Part shown: piece by piece, positions 1 through 5,556 of the stretch
Layout: the number at the start of each line of letters is the position of its first letter
How positions within the stretch are numbered: position 1 is the first letter of the stretch
Origin: Patescibacteria group bacterium UBA6102
GTDB lineage: Bacteria; Patescibacteriota; Minisyncoccia; Minisyncoccales; UBA5738
DNA length: 8,709 nt
Direction of reading: 5' to 3'
NCBI GenBank assembly: GCA_002423555.1
Contig: DIWQ01000013.1
Span: forward strand, 1 to 8,709
Notes under the pieces: generated by a model
The model's input: the letters and a program-made list of their open reading frames with translations, nothing else
Databases searched by the model: none
What the model was told of the DNA's origin: nothing
Translations under genes and position numbers: made by a program

Positions 1-1
1 G

Positions 2-1300
2 GCCCTCTCGGGCGTGGTTTATGTGCTGGACGAGCCCACCGTGGGATTGCATCAGCGGGATGTTGACCGCCTGATCGGCGCGCTGAAAAAATTAAAAGAC
101 TTGAAAAACACTGTCATCGTGGTGGAGCACGACGAGCAGGTGATCCAAGCCGCCGATTGGGTGATTGAGATCGGCCCGGCCGCGGGCAAGCACGGCGGCA
201 AGCTGGTTTTTGAAGGCACGCCCAAACAGCTCTTGCGCGCCAAAACCCTCACCGGCAAATATCTCTCGGGAAGAATGTCCATTTCGGCGGGGTTCAAAAA
301 GAGAGAGGTGAGCGAACGCACTTTGTGGCTGGAGCTGGCCGGTGCCAAACAGTTCACACTGAAGGGCGCGGACTTGAAAATTCCCCTCGGAAAACTTACT
401 GCGGTTTGCGGCGTTTCCGGATCGGGAAAAAGCACGCTGGTGATTGAAACGCTGGCGGCGGTGCTGTTGCGCGATTTGATGCGCGCCCGGACGGTGCCGG
501 GAAAATATGAATCGCTGGCCGGAACCGAACGCATCAACAAAGCGGTGCTGGTGGATCAAAGCCCCATCGGCAAAACGCCGCGCTCCAATCCCGCGACCTA
601 CACGGGAGTGTTCAATTATATTCGCGAACTCTACACGCGCACCCGCGACAGCCAAATCCGGGGGTTCACCCCCGGCCATTTTTCGTTCAACACCCAAAAA
701 GGAAGATGTCCCGTTTGCGCCGGCGAAGGCTGGCAAAAGGTGGAAATGTATTTTCTGCCCGATATCTATGTGGAATGCGAGGCCTGCCAAGGCAAGCGGT
801 TCACCGCCGAAGTGTTAAGCGCCAAATATCGCGACAAAAGCATCGCCGATGTTTTGGAAATGAGCGTTGACGAAGCGAAAAACTTTTTTGCCGACATCCC
901 GCCGATCAACGACAAGATGCAAACGCTTTCCGACATCGGGTTGGGCTATTTGCAGTTGGGGCAATCCGCGCCCAGCTTGTCGGGCGGGGAAGCCCAGCGG
1001 GTGAAATTGGCCACGGAACTGGCCAAGCGCGACACCGGCCGAACAATTTATATTTTGGACGAACCCACCGTGGGCCTGCACTTTGACGACGCCAAAAAAT
1101 TGCTGATTATTTTGCGCCGCCTTGTGGAAAAAGGCAACACCGTGATCGTGATTGAACACAATCTTGATTTCATCAAAGAAGCCGACTGGTGCGTGGAAAT
1201 GGGTCCGGACGGCGGCGCCAACGGCGGCCAAATCATCTTCACCGGCACGCCTGAAGAATTAAAAAAATCCCGCACCCCCACTGCCAAATTCCTGAAATAA
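2..1300 (+). CDS. uvrA: Excinuclease ABC subunit A, C-terminal part (5' truncated by window)
   Basis: UvrA is the damage-recognising ATPase of nucleotide excision repair; it works as a dimer and loads UvrB onto lesions. The visible 432 residues begin inside the first ATPase (ALSGVVYVLDEPTVGLHQRD, its Walker B and D-loop, then the VVEHD switch histidine) and contain the whole second ATPase. In order these are: Walker A GVSGSGKST (bases about 410-436), a four-cysteine zinc module CPVC and CEAC spaced by 19 residues (bases about 707-790), the ABC signature LSGGEAQR (about 977-1000), Walker B YILDEPTVGLH and the VIEHN switch. No key residue is missing, so the gene looks functional; roughly the first half lies upstream of the window. 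The reading frame is open from base 2. It is followed by an AT-rich gap with a weak hairpin and a large palindrome before rmuC. Family assignment is certain. Confidence 0.98.
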   Translation, partial: ALSGVVYVLDEPTVGLHQRDVDRLIGALKKLKDLKNTVIVVEHDEQVIQAADWVIEIGPAAGKHGGKLVFEGTPKQLLRAKTLTGKYLSGRMSISAGFKKREVSERTLWLELAGAKQFTLKGADLKIPLGKLTAVCGVSGSGKSTLVIETLAAVLLRDLMRARTVPGKYESLAGTERINKAVLVDQSPIGKTPRSNPATYTGVFNYIRELYTRTRDSQIRGFTPGHFSFNTQKGRCPVCAGEGWQKVEMYFLPDIYVECEACQGKRFTAEVLSAKYRDKSIADVLEMSVDEAKNFFADIPPINDKMQTLSDIGLGYLQLGQSAPSLSGGEAQRVKLATELAKRDTGRTIYILDEPTVGLHFDDAKKLLIILRRLVEKGNTVIVIEHNLDFIKEADWCVEMGPDGGANGGQIIFTGTPEELKKSRTPTAKFLK

Positions 1301-1305
1301 TTTTC

Positions 1306-1342
1306 AATAGCGAGTAAAAAAATAAACTCTATCGCTTATTTT
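1306..1342 (+). terminator. Weak hairpin after uvrA, possible terminator
   Basis: AATAGCGA (1306-1313) can pair with TCGCTTATT (1332-1340) with one bulged base, and the 3' side runs into TTATTTT. The loop is long (about 18 bases) and AT-rich, so this is a poor intrinsic terminator. The large palindrome at 1399-1448, followed by a T-run, may be the real stop for uvrA transcription. Confidence 0.3.
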
Positions 1343-1398
1343 GGATGTATATGCATTGGTATAGTTTAAATATAATTCAAATATAAATTGAATACGAT

Positions 1399-1448
1399 TT
1401 CAAATTCCTTACATTTTTTGCGGTCGCAAAAAATGTAAGGAATTTGAA
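1399..1448. repeat. Perfect 24-bp-arm palindrome between uvrA and rmuC
   Basis: Bases 1399-1422 and 1425-1448 are exact reverse complements, separated only by GT. The arms contain TTACATTTTTTGCG and its complement CGCAAAAAATGTAA. The right arm is followed within a few bases by another T6 run (about 1453-1458). It could act as a terminator on either strand or extrude as a cruciform. The perfect symmetry is more than a terminator needs, which suggests a repeat element or a recent inverted duplication. Confidence 0.85.
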
Positions 1449-1484
1449 TTTGATTTTTTGGGAGGGCGGGCGTAATCTGGGAAT

Positions 1485-2531
1485 ATGGATACAATAACTT
1501 TATTGCTTTTTGTTGCGGTGATTTTGGCGCTGGGATTGCAGACATGGGTTTTGTTGCGCAAGAGAAAACCGGAAGAAGCGCCCAAAAATGACGCGGGCCT
1601 AGCTATGCTACAGCAACAATTGAACCAGGTGAGCCAGACACTGGATTCAAAGCTCACCGAATCCAATCGGGCGATGCAGGAGCAGTTCGGGCAAAGTTTT
1701 GCCGTGATCAAGGATGTCACCCAAAAACTCACCGAATTGGACAGCACCAATAAGCAGGTAGTGGGTTTTGCGCAACAACTGCAATCGCTGGAAAACATTC
1801 TCAAAAACCCAAAACAGCGGGGGATCTTGGGCGAGTATTATCTGGAAACGGTGCTGAAAAATGTTTTGCCGCCACAATCGTTTCAGATGCAATACAAGTT
1901 CAAGAACGGCGAAATTGTGGACGCCGCGGTTTTCGTGAAGGACAAAATCATTCCCATTGATTCCAAATTCTCGCTGGAAAACTACAACAAAATCATCAAC
2001 GAAAAAGACGAAACCCGCAAGCGGGAACTGGAAAAGATTTTCAAGGCCGATTTGAAAATGCGTATTGACGAAACTTCAAAATACATCCGCCCCGGCGAAG
2101 GGACGATGGAATTCGCGCTGATGTTTATCCCCTCGGAAGGCATTTATTACGATTTGCTTATCAACGAGGTTGGCGCGGTGAAAGTCAACACCCGCGACTT
2201 GATTGAATACGCCTTCACTCAGAAACGGGTGATCATCGTGTCGCCCACAAACTTCTTGGCCTATTTGCAAACCGTCCTGCAAGGCCTGCGCGCCCTGCAA
2301 ATTGAAGAATCCGCCAAAGAAATCCGCCAGCGCGTAGAAATGCTGGAAAAGCACCTGTGCGCCTACAATGACTGTTTACAGCGTCTGGGCGGCCATCTGG
2401 CAACCTCGGTGAACACCTATAACGCCGCTTACAAGGAATTCGGCAAAATAGACAAAGATGTACTAAAAATCACCGGCGCCGACCGCGACAAATTAGAAAA
2501 CGGGCAAATCGATAAACCAAATTTGGATTAA
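1485..2531 (+). CDS. rmuC: RmuC family protein (DNA recombination, nuclease-like)
   Basis: RmuC proteins are predicted nuclease-fold proteins that limit rearrangement between inverted repeats; the exact activity is not settled. The 348-residue product starts with one membrane helix (about residues 4-24, LLLFVAVILALGLQTWVLL) followed by basic residues RKRK, so the bulk should face the cytoplasm. A Gln-rich coiled coil spans about 38-105. The RmuC domain follows, with QRGILGEYYLETVL (111-124), the core GEIVDAAVF (142-150) and PIDSKFSLENY (157-167), then helices to the end. Length fits a short family member. The ATG at 1485 precedes the membrane helix directly; a G-rich stretch (1460-1470) lies rather far upstream and no good Shine-Dalgarno is seen. 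An AT-rich TATAAT at 1371-1376 lies upstream but lacks a convincing -35. It is interesting that a protein linked to inverted-repeat stability sits beside a long palindrome, though this may be chance. Confidence 0.93.
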   Translation: MDTITLLLFVAVILALGLQTWVLLRKRKPEEAPKNDAGLAMLQQQLNQVSQTLDSKLTESNRAMQEQFGQSFAVIKDVTQKLTELDSTNKQVVGFAQQLQSLENILKNPKQRGILGEYYLETVLKNVLPPQSFQMQYKFKNGEIVDAAVFVKDKIIPIDSKFSLENYNKIINEKDETRKRELEKIFKADLKMRIDETSKYIRPGEGTMEFALMFIPSEGIYYDLLINEVGAVKVNTRDLIEYAFTQKRVIIVSPTNFLAYLQTVLQGLRALQIEESAKEIRQRVEMLEKHLCAYNDCLQRLGGHLATSVNTYNAAYKEFGKIDKDVLKITGADRDKLENGQIDKPNLD

Positions 2532-2551
2532 TAGAATACGAAAAAGTCGCA

Positions 2552-2617
2552 TTTGTAGGGGCAACCCTTGTGGTTACCCCTTGAGATGCGGGCGGACATA
2601 AAGCCCGCCCCTACAAA
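2552..2617. repeat. 66-bp repeat with 11-bp inverted ends
   Basis: TTTGTAGGGGC (2552-2562) and GCCCCTACAAA (2607-2617) are exact inverted repeats. Inside are two smaller hairpins: GGGGCAACC pairing with GGTTACCCC (one mismatch, 5-base loop), and GCGGGC (2588-2593) with GCCCGC (2603-2608). This GTAGGGGC...GCCCCTAC architecture resembles a dispersed intergenic repeat seen in many bacterial genomes (from memory, not searched). It lies just after rmuC and could also stop or stabilise its transcript. It is followed by a short run of ACAAAT-like hexamers (about 2614-2634). Confidence 0.7.
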
Positions 2618-2656
2618 ATACAAATACAAATACAATTTATTTATGTCATTTATTTG

Positions 2657-2685
2657 TTGACTTTTGGAGCAAATCATTATAGCAT
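2657..2685 (+). promoter_or_regulatory. Putative rplU promoter
   Basis: TTGACT at 2657-2662 is a good -35. The -10 is either TAGCAT at 2680-2685 (17-base spacer) or TATAGC at 2678-2683 (15-base spacer). A start near 2692 would give a leader of about 30 bases. The leader is A/T-rich without a Shine-Dalgarno. Confidence 0.45.
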
Positions 2686-2721
2686 AAACGGGTTAGAATA
2701 ATCTTAATAAATAATAAATTC

Positions 2722-3039
2722 ATGTTGGCCGTTATCAAGACCGGCGGGAAACAATACATCGTGACCCCGGGACAAAAATTGAAAGTGGAAAAATTGGCAG
2801 GCGAGGAAGGCGCCGCAATTAAGTTTGAAGAAGTTTTGCTGGTGGAAGGGGACGATAAGAAAGTTTCCGTGGGACAGCCTGTGGTGGCTGGCGCGGCCGT
2901 GTCCGCCAAAATTGTGGCGCAAACCAAAGGCCCCAAGGTGATTGCCTACAAATACAAAGCCAAGAAGCGCTATCATCTGAAAAAAGGCCATCGCCAGCAG
3001 TTGACTGAAGTGGAAATAACGGGGGTTGAACTAAAGTAA
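2722..3039 (+). CDS. rplU: 50S ribosomal protein L21
   Basis: L21 binds 23S rRNA in the large subunit. The 105-residue product has the normal full length: the start MLAVIKTGGKQYIV is the conserved N-terminal strand, and the C-terminal region AKKRYHLKKGHRQQLT (about 80-95) matches the family signature with its KKGHRQ core. ATG at 2722 is the only sensible start; there is no Shine-Dalgarno in the A/T-rich leader, so initiation probably depends on an unstructured 5' region. In most bacteria rplU is followed by rpmA (L27); here a strong terminator follows at once and the next gene is convergent, so rpmA must be elsewhere or absent. Confidence 0.97.
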   Translation: MLAVIKTGGKQYIVTPGQKLKVEKLAGEEGAAIKFEEVLLVEGDDKKVSVGQPVVAGAAVSAKIVAQTKGPKVIAYKYKAKKRYHLKKGHRQQLTEVEITGVELK

Positions 3040-3047
3040 TTATTATC

Positions 3048-3076
3048 AAAACCGCTCCAATTTTGGAGCGGTTTTT
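3048..3076. terminator. Bidirectional intrinsic terminator (rplU / coiled-coil gene)
   Basis: Thirteen bases AAAACCGCTCCAA (3048-3060) pair exactly with TTGGAGCGGTTTT (3063-3075), with a T-run on the right and an A-run on the left. It lies 9 bases after the rplU stop and 12 bases beyond the stop of the convergent - strand gene, so it can serve both. Confidence 0.9.
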
Positions 3077-3087
3077 GAGTTTCAAAA

Positions 3088-3432
3088 TTACACTTTTCGT
3101 TTTAAAATTTCCACTTCGGCACGCAAATCCATCAAATCAATATTGCGTGCGGCACCCGCTAAATTTGTTTCAATCCGCGCTTGCCCGGCCTTCAATTCGG
3201 TAACACTTCGCTCAACACACTCAATTCTCTCGATCTGTTCCAAGAATCCCTGTTGCATTTTTATCAACAACTGTTCGGAGGTATCATCAATTTTTTTATC
3301 TACCGCGTCAATTTTTTTATCCAAAATCCCAAACTTGGTGTCAATCTTTTTATCAAGAGTTGAAAATCCCGCCGCCATGGTTTGCGCCAGCGACTCCAAA
3401 GTTACCGGTTGTTTTTTTGATAATTTTGCCAT
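3088..3432 (-). CDS. Small coiled-coil protein of unknown function
   Basis: A 114-residue, highly charged helical protein without membrane segment or signal peptide. After MAKLSKKQPVTLESLAQTMA comes a segment with three DKKID units (about 27-31, 38-42, 45-49), then long helices with hydrophobic residues at heptad spacing to the C-terminal EILKRKV. The pattern predicts a parallel coiled coil, as in many small proteins of CPR genomes; no catalytic motif is seen and no function is proposed. AAGGAAG lies 12 bases before the ATG and an excellent promoter lies upstream, which supports real expression. The gene is convergent with rplU and shares its terminator. Confidence 0.8.
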   Translation of the reverse strand: MAKLSKKQPVTLESLAQTMAAGFSTLDKKIDTKFGILDKKIDAVDKKIDDTSEQLLIKMQQGFLEQIERIECVERSVTELKAGQARIETNLAGAARNIDLMDLRAEVEILKRKV

Positions 3433-3461
3433 AATCGCAATTAACTTCCTTTAGCATTTTT

Positions 3462-3491
3462 ATTATACAAAACCCGCATAGACAATGTCAA
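3462..3491 (-). promoter_or_regulatory. Promoter of the coiled-coil gene
   Basis: On the - strand TTGACA (3491-3486) and TATAAT (3467-3462) are both perfect consensus, with an 18-base spacer. Transcription would start about 25 bases upstream of the ATG at 3432. The -35 is 27 bases from the left end of the MITE-like element. Confidence 0.85.
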
Positions 3492-3510
3492 TTTTTTTCC
3501 AAATTGTCAT

Positions 3511-3721
3511 TTGTCCCAGTAACCACTCAATGGGGTAACATATCCTTGTATTTTTAAGGGTCTATCCCTCGTGCTTGCCCCGAGGTAATCCGAGGGATAA
3601 TCGCGAGCGGTTAAACCCTGGCAAAAGAATTTTAAGCGCGAAAATTAAAGGGGTCTAACCCTCGCAGTAACGAGGGATAGACCCCTTTAATTTTAAACCC
3701 GGTGAGTGGTTACTTGTCCCA
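3511..3721. mobile_element. MITE-like element, 195 bp, with 8-bp target duplication
   Basis: The element proper is 3519-3713. Its ends, GTAACCACTCA (3519-3529) and TGAGTGGTTAC (3703-3713), are exact 11-bp inverted repeats. Immediately outside, TTGTCCCA occurs on both sides (3511-3518 and 3714-3721), as expected for an 8-bp target duplication. There is no ORF inside, so it is non-autonomous. The interior is palindrome-rich: arms at 3641-3664 and 3671-3694 pair over 24 bases with a single mismatch around a 6-base loop, and TATCCCTCG (3563-3571) pairs with CGAGGGATA (3591-3599). An 8-bp duplication is typical of several IS families (for example IS1595, ISL3, IS256), but I cannot name the parent. 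It accounts for most of the gene-free stretch 3433-3797. Confidence 0.85.
3641..3694. repeat. Long hairpin inside the MITE-like element
   Basis: Arms 3641-3664 and 3671-3694 are complementary with one mismatch (TCTAACCC against GGGATAGA) and a 6-base loop CAGTAA. The stem would fold strongly in RNA from either strand; an A-run on one side and a T-run on the other give it the form of a bidirectional terminator, so it may insulate the two divergent promoters that flank the element. Confidence 0.8.
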
Positions 3722-3724
3722 AAT

Positions 3725-3753
3725 TTGACAAAAAACCAATTTTATGCTATGGT
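3725..3753 (+). promoter_or_regulatory. Promoter of the hydrolase-like gene
   Basis: TTGACA (3725-3730), a 17-base spacer and TATGGT (3748-3753) preceded by TGC, an extended -10. It begins 4 bases after the right target duplication of the MITE-like element, so the insertion just missed it. The predicted start near 3760 leaves a leader of about 38 bases. Confidence 0.8.
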
Positions 3754-3782
3754 GCACCCAGTTCCAGTCAAAATTTAATAAT

Positions 3783-3792
3783 AAGGAGGTGA
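3783..3792 (+). promoter_or_regulatory. Perfect Shine-Dalgarno that fixes a TTG start
   Basis: AAGGAGGTGA is complementary over ten bases to the usual 3' end of 16S rRNA. It lies 5 bases before the TTG at 3798 (AGGAGG core 8 bases before), and no ATG or GTG is suitably placed. It is much stronger than any other ribosome binding site in this window. Confidence 0.85.
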
Positions 3793-3797
3793 TTTGA

Positions 3798-4472
3798 TTG
3801 GGAAGAAAGAAAATAATCCTGCATATTGCGGGATATACGGTAGACGATATGAAAGCTCAGCGAAGAAGACGAGTGGATATTCCGTCACTTAGAAAAAAAT
3901 ATGCCGAATGGGATATCGAGCTCAGAGAATTACGCGTCTGGCCCTTTGGGTTAACAAAAATCCCCGTCTTTGAAGCTGTCGAAGAGGCACAACTGGAAGT
4001 AGATGAGGTATATGAAGAAAATCCAAATGCCTTAATCGGCTTAAGCGGCCATTCGTTGGGCGGTATTATAGCGATGATAACTGCTTATTCAATGGACGTA
4101 GACTTTCTTATTCTTGAAGACGTGCCGTTCGGAGGATCGCCTGATTGGGTTCTTAAATTTGGTAAGTTTGATCTTACCAATGAAGCTGTAATTACCGGAC
4201 TCCGTAATAACAGCGAAGGACTCAAATTCATAGATGGGGCACTTGAAGAGAAAAAATTTTGGCCGCCAATTCTTGAAATCAGAGGATGGTTCGCCATTGG
4301 CGGACAGCTACTCTTCGGATCGTTTCCAAATACCGGTTTTGGAAAAGTAGCGAGATTCCCATTGCTTAACCACCACCAAGTTTGGAAGCATCAAAAAGTA
4401 GTCAATGAAGTCATACACTTCATTCAGTCGGTCGCCATAACCGCTGACACTTCGGGTTCCCTCGAGGGTTAA
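3798..4472 (+). CDS. Alpha/beta-hydrolase-like protein, TTG start
   Basis: A 224-residue soluble protein. Near the N-terminus KKIILHIAGYT fits the first strand and oxyanion turn of an alpha/beta hydrolase. GHSLGG at 84-89 is a clear nucleophile elbow with Ser86 as candidate nucleophile, followed by a helix and the strand VDFLILEDVPFGG (101-113), where Asp or Glu may supply the acid. NHHQVW (191-196) is well placed for the catalytic histidine. This would make it an esterase, lipase or thioesterase type enzyme; the substrate cannot be read from the sequence. There is no signal peptide or membrane helix. Arg codons AGA/CGA, Ile ATA and Gly GGA are frequent, unlike uvrA, rplU and dnaB, which favour CGC and GGC; together with the consensus Shine-Dalgarno this suggests acquisition from another lineage (inference). 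The stop codon lies in the loop of its terminator. Confidence 0.75.
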   Translation: MGRKKIILHIAGYTVDDMKAQRRRRVDIPSLRKKYAEWDIELRELRVWPFGLTKIPVFEAVEEAQLEVDEVYEENPNALIGLSGHSLGGIIAMITAYSMDVDFLILEDVPFGGSPDWVLKFGKFDLTNEAVITGLRNNSEGLKFIDGALEEKKFWPPILEIRGWFAIGGQLLFGSFPNTGFGKVARFPLLNHHQVWKHQKVVNEVIHFIQSVAITADTSGSLEG

Positions 4473-4490
4473 ATTCTCGGGGCTCTTTTT
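4460..4490 (+). terminator. Terminator of the hydrolase-like gene
   Basis: CCTCGAG (4460-4466) pairs with CTCGGGG (4476-4482) with one G-T wobble; the loop contains the TAA stop of the gene, and CTCTTTTTTT follows. This is a good intrinsic terminator that overlaps the 3' end of the coding region. Confidence 0.7.
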
Positions 4491-4494
4491 TTAT

Positions 4495-4539
4495 GCGAGC
4501 GCGGGTTGTGATAATTGCATAGGTGCCACCTATGCAATT
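4495..4539. repeat. Upstream copy of the 45-bp repeat bracketing the toxin-antitoxin pair
   Basis: This copy matches 5412-5456 in the same orientation at 40 of 45 positions (GCGCGGGTTG, ATAATTGCATAGGTG and ATGCAATT are shared). It overlaps a palindrome that extends to 4542. The two copies enclose exactly the mntA-hepT operon. Confidence 0.85.
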
Positions 4540-4542
4540 ATC
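4510..4542. promoter_or_regulatory. 33-bp palindrome upstream of mntA, operator-like
   Basis: GATAATTGCATAGGTG (4510-4525) and CACCTATGCAATTATC (4527-4542) are exact inverted repeats around a single C. It lies about 40 bases upstream of the mntA ATG. It could be an operator for autoregulation, which is common in toxin-antitoxin operons, or an end structure of a mobile unit; the sequence alone does not decide. A TTGCAT occurs inside it but is not followed by a good -10. Confidence 0.6.
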
Positions 4543-4583
4543 GCGTTCTTTTATTTTGGGCGGGTTTTTGGTATGTTGAGGAT

Positions 4584-4994
4584 ATGAAGGATGATATTGA
4601 AAATGATTTGCAAAAATATCGGGATTTAATGAAAGATTTGGCGCGCGAGATGCCCCAAATTGTTTTGGCGTATATTTTCGGTTCCACGGCCACAAACACG
4701 CGCGGGCCGATGAGTGATTATGATTTCGCGGTCTATTTGGATGAGCCGGACATAAAAAAGAGATACGACATTAAGTTTAGCTTGATGGGAAAACTATCGC
4801 AGACTTTAAAAACCAACAAAGTTGATGTGGCGGTGATAAACGACACGGATAATGTATATCTGAAACACGCAATCATCAGCGAAGGCAAACTTCTCTTTGA
4901 AAAAGAGCCGTATAAGGTTATTGTTGAGCCGAAAATTATGAACGAATATTTTGATTTTCGTATTCTTATTGACAAATATCAAAAAATAAAATGA
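4584..4994 (+). CDS. mntA: MNT-type nucleotidyltransferase, MntA-like antitoxin
   Basis: A 136-residue minimal nucleotidyltransferase. The signature GSTATNTRGPMSDYD (33-47) has the family form GS-x10-D-x-D, with Asp45 and Asp47 as metal ligands; Asp81 in KVDVAVIND is the third acidic residue. In MntA-HepT systems this enzyme neutralises the HEPN toxin by transferring AMP to a tyrosine next to the toxin's active site. All catalytic residues are present. The ATG at 4584 is preferred because it begins the helix ahead of the first strand; an upstream ATG in frame at 4515 lies inside the palindrome and would add an unrelated Cys- and Trp-rich extension. GAGG is only 2 bases before the ATG, too close to be an ideal ribosome binding site. 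The stop overlaps the start of the next gene by 4 bases. Confidence 0.9.
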   Translation: MKDDIENDLQKYRDLMKDLAREMPQIVLAYIFGSTATNTRGPMSDYDFAVYLDEPDIKKRYDIKFSLMGKLSQTLKTNKVDVAVINDTDNVYLKHAIISEGKLLFEKEPYKVIVEPKIMNEYFDFRILIDKYQKIK

Positions 4995-5410
4995 CTACAA
5001 TTAACGCCATTGAATCCAAATTCAAAGCGATTGACGAATATTACGCTCAATTGATGAATTATCGCCAACATTTGCAAGAAAGCTTGAAAAATGACGCCAC
5101 TCTCAAAGGCGCTTTGGAGCGATACTTATATTTAATCTGCCAATCCGCGATTGATTTGGGCGAAGCGGTGATTGCGTTCAAGGATTTTTACCGCCCCGCT
5201 TCATATGCCGATGTTTTTGAAACTTTGAAAGAAAAGAATATTATTTCTATTGAGCTGGCGCAAAAAATGATTAAAATGACCGGTTTTCGAAATTCAATCA
5301 TCCACGATTACCAGAAATTTGATTTTGGCATTGCCTACGAAGTTTTGATGTCCGGCATTGATGATATTAAAGAATTTGAATCAATCATCAAAAAATACTT
5401 GAACTTATAA
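4991..5410 (+). CDS. hepT: HEPN domain toxin, HepT-like (DUF86 type)
   Basis: A 139-residue all-helical protein. RNSIIHDY at 100-107 is the R-x4-H-x-Y motif of HepT toxins: Arg100 and His105 are the expected RNase residues and Tyr107 the expected AMPylation target. The helix LYLICQSAIDLGEAVIAF (46-63) matches the conserved second helix of the DUF86 group. Its ATG overlaps the mntA stop (ATGA), so the two are translationally coupled. In several known pairs the HEPN gene comes first; here the antitoxin is first, as in HI0073-HI0074. The motif is intact, so the toxin is probably active when not modified. A strong terminator follows at 5462. Confidence 0.9.
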   Translation: MTTINAIESKFKAIDEYYAQLMNYRQHLQESLKNDATLKGALERYLYLICQSAIDLGEAVIAFKDFYRPASYADVFETLKEKNIISIELAQKMIKMTGFRNSIIHDYQKFDFGIAYEVLMSGIDDIKEFESIIKKYLNL

Positions 5411-5411
5411 C

Positions 5412-5456
5412 GCGGGCGCGGGTTGCGATAATTGCATAGGTGTCATTTATGCAATT
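5412..5456. repeat. Downstream copy of the 45-bp repeat
   Basis: Direct repeat of 4495-4539 with five differences, all transitions. Its palindrome is decayed: GCATAGGTG now faces CATTTATGC and the outer right arm is lost. It starts 2 bases after the hepT stop. Confidence 0.85.
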
Positions 5457-5461
5457 TTTAC

Positions 5462-5487
5462 AAAAGCGCGGGGGAGCCGCGCTTTTT
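5462..5487. terminator. Intrinsic terminator after hepT (probably also dnaB)
   Basis: AAAGCGCGG (5463-5471) pairs exactly with CCGCGCTTT (5477-5485) around GGGAG, with TTTTT on the right and AAAA on the left. It stops the toxin-antitoxin transcript and, read on the - strand, is followed by TTTTG, so it may also stop dnaB about 70 bases after its stop codon. Confidence 0.85.
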
Positions 5488-5504
5488 GATTTTTATCAAA
5501 ATTT

Positions 5505-5556
5505 AATGTTCAATGTTGCATTCCCGCATTTCGTCAAAGTTCAAGGTTCAATGTTT
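5505..5556. repeat. Short heptamer repeats at the 3' end of dnaB
   Basis: Two adjacent heptamers AATGTTC, AATGTTG (5505-5518) and, after 17 bases, three more, AAAGTTC, AAGGTTC, AATGTTT (5536-5556), follow the consensus AANGTTC in 7-base register. The last overlaps the dnaB stop codon. They resemble short tandem heptanucleotide repeats of other bacteria; no function is inferred. Confidence 0.55.

Noticed and set aside
52..1287. Long ORFs on the - strand opposite uvrA (52-540, 92-790, 815-1231)
   Set aside because: They are antisense frames of a clearly coding, GC-rich gene, with no family features and low-complexity composition.
4515..4583. 23-residue N-terminal extension of mntA from an upstream ATG
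   Set aside because: It would be translated from within the palindrome, has a Cys/Trp-rich sequence unlike MNT proteins, and no ribosome site.
4495..5456. Integron attC sites or CRISPR repeats around the toxin-antitoxin pair
   Set aside because: The repeats lack the paired attC core sites (GTTRRRY and RYYYAAC), and two copies 917 bases apart with genes between are not a CRISPR array.
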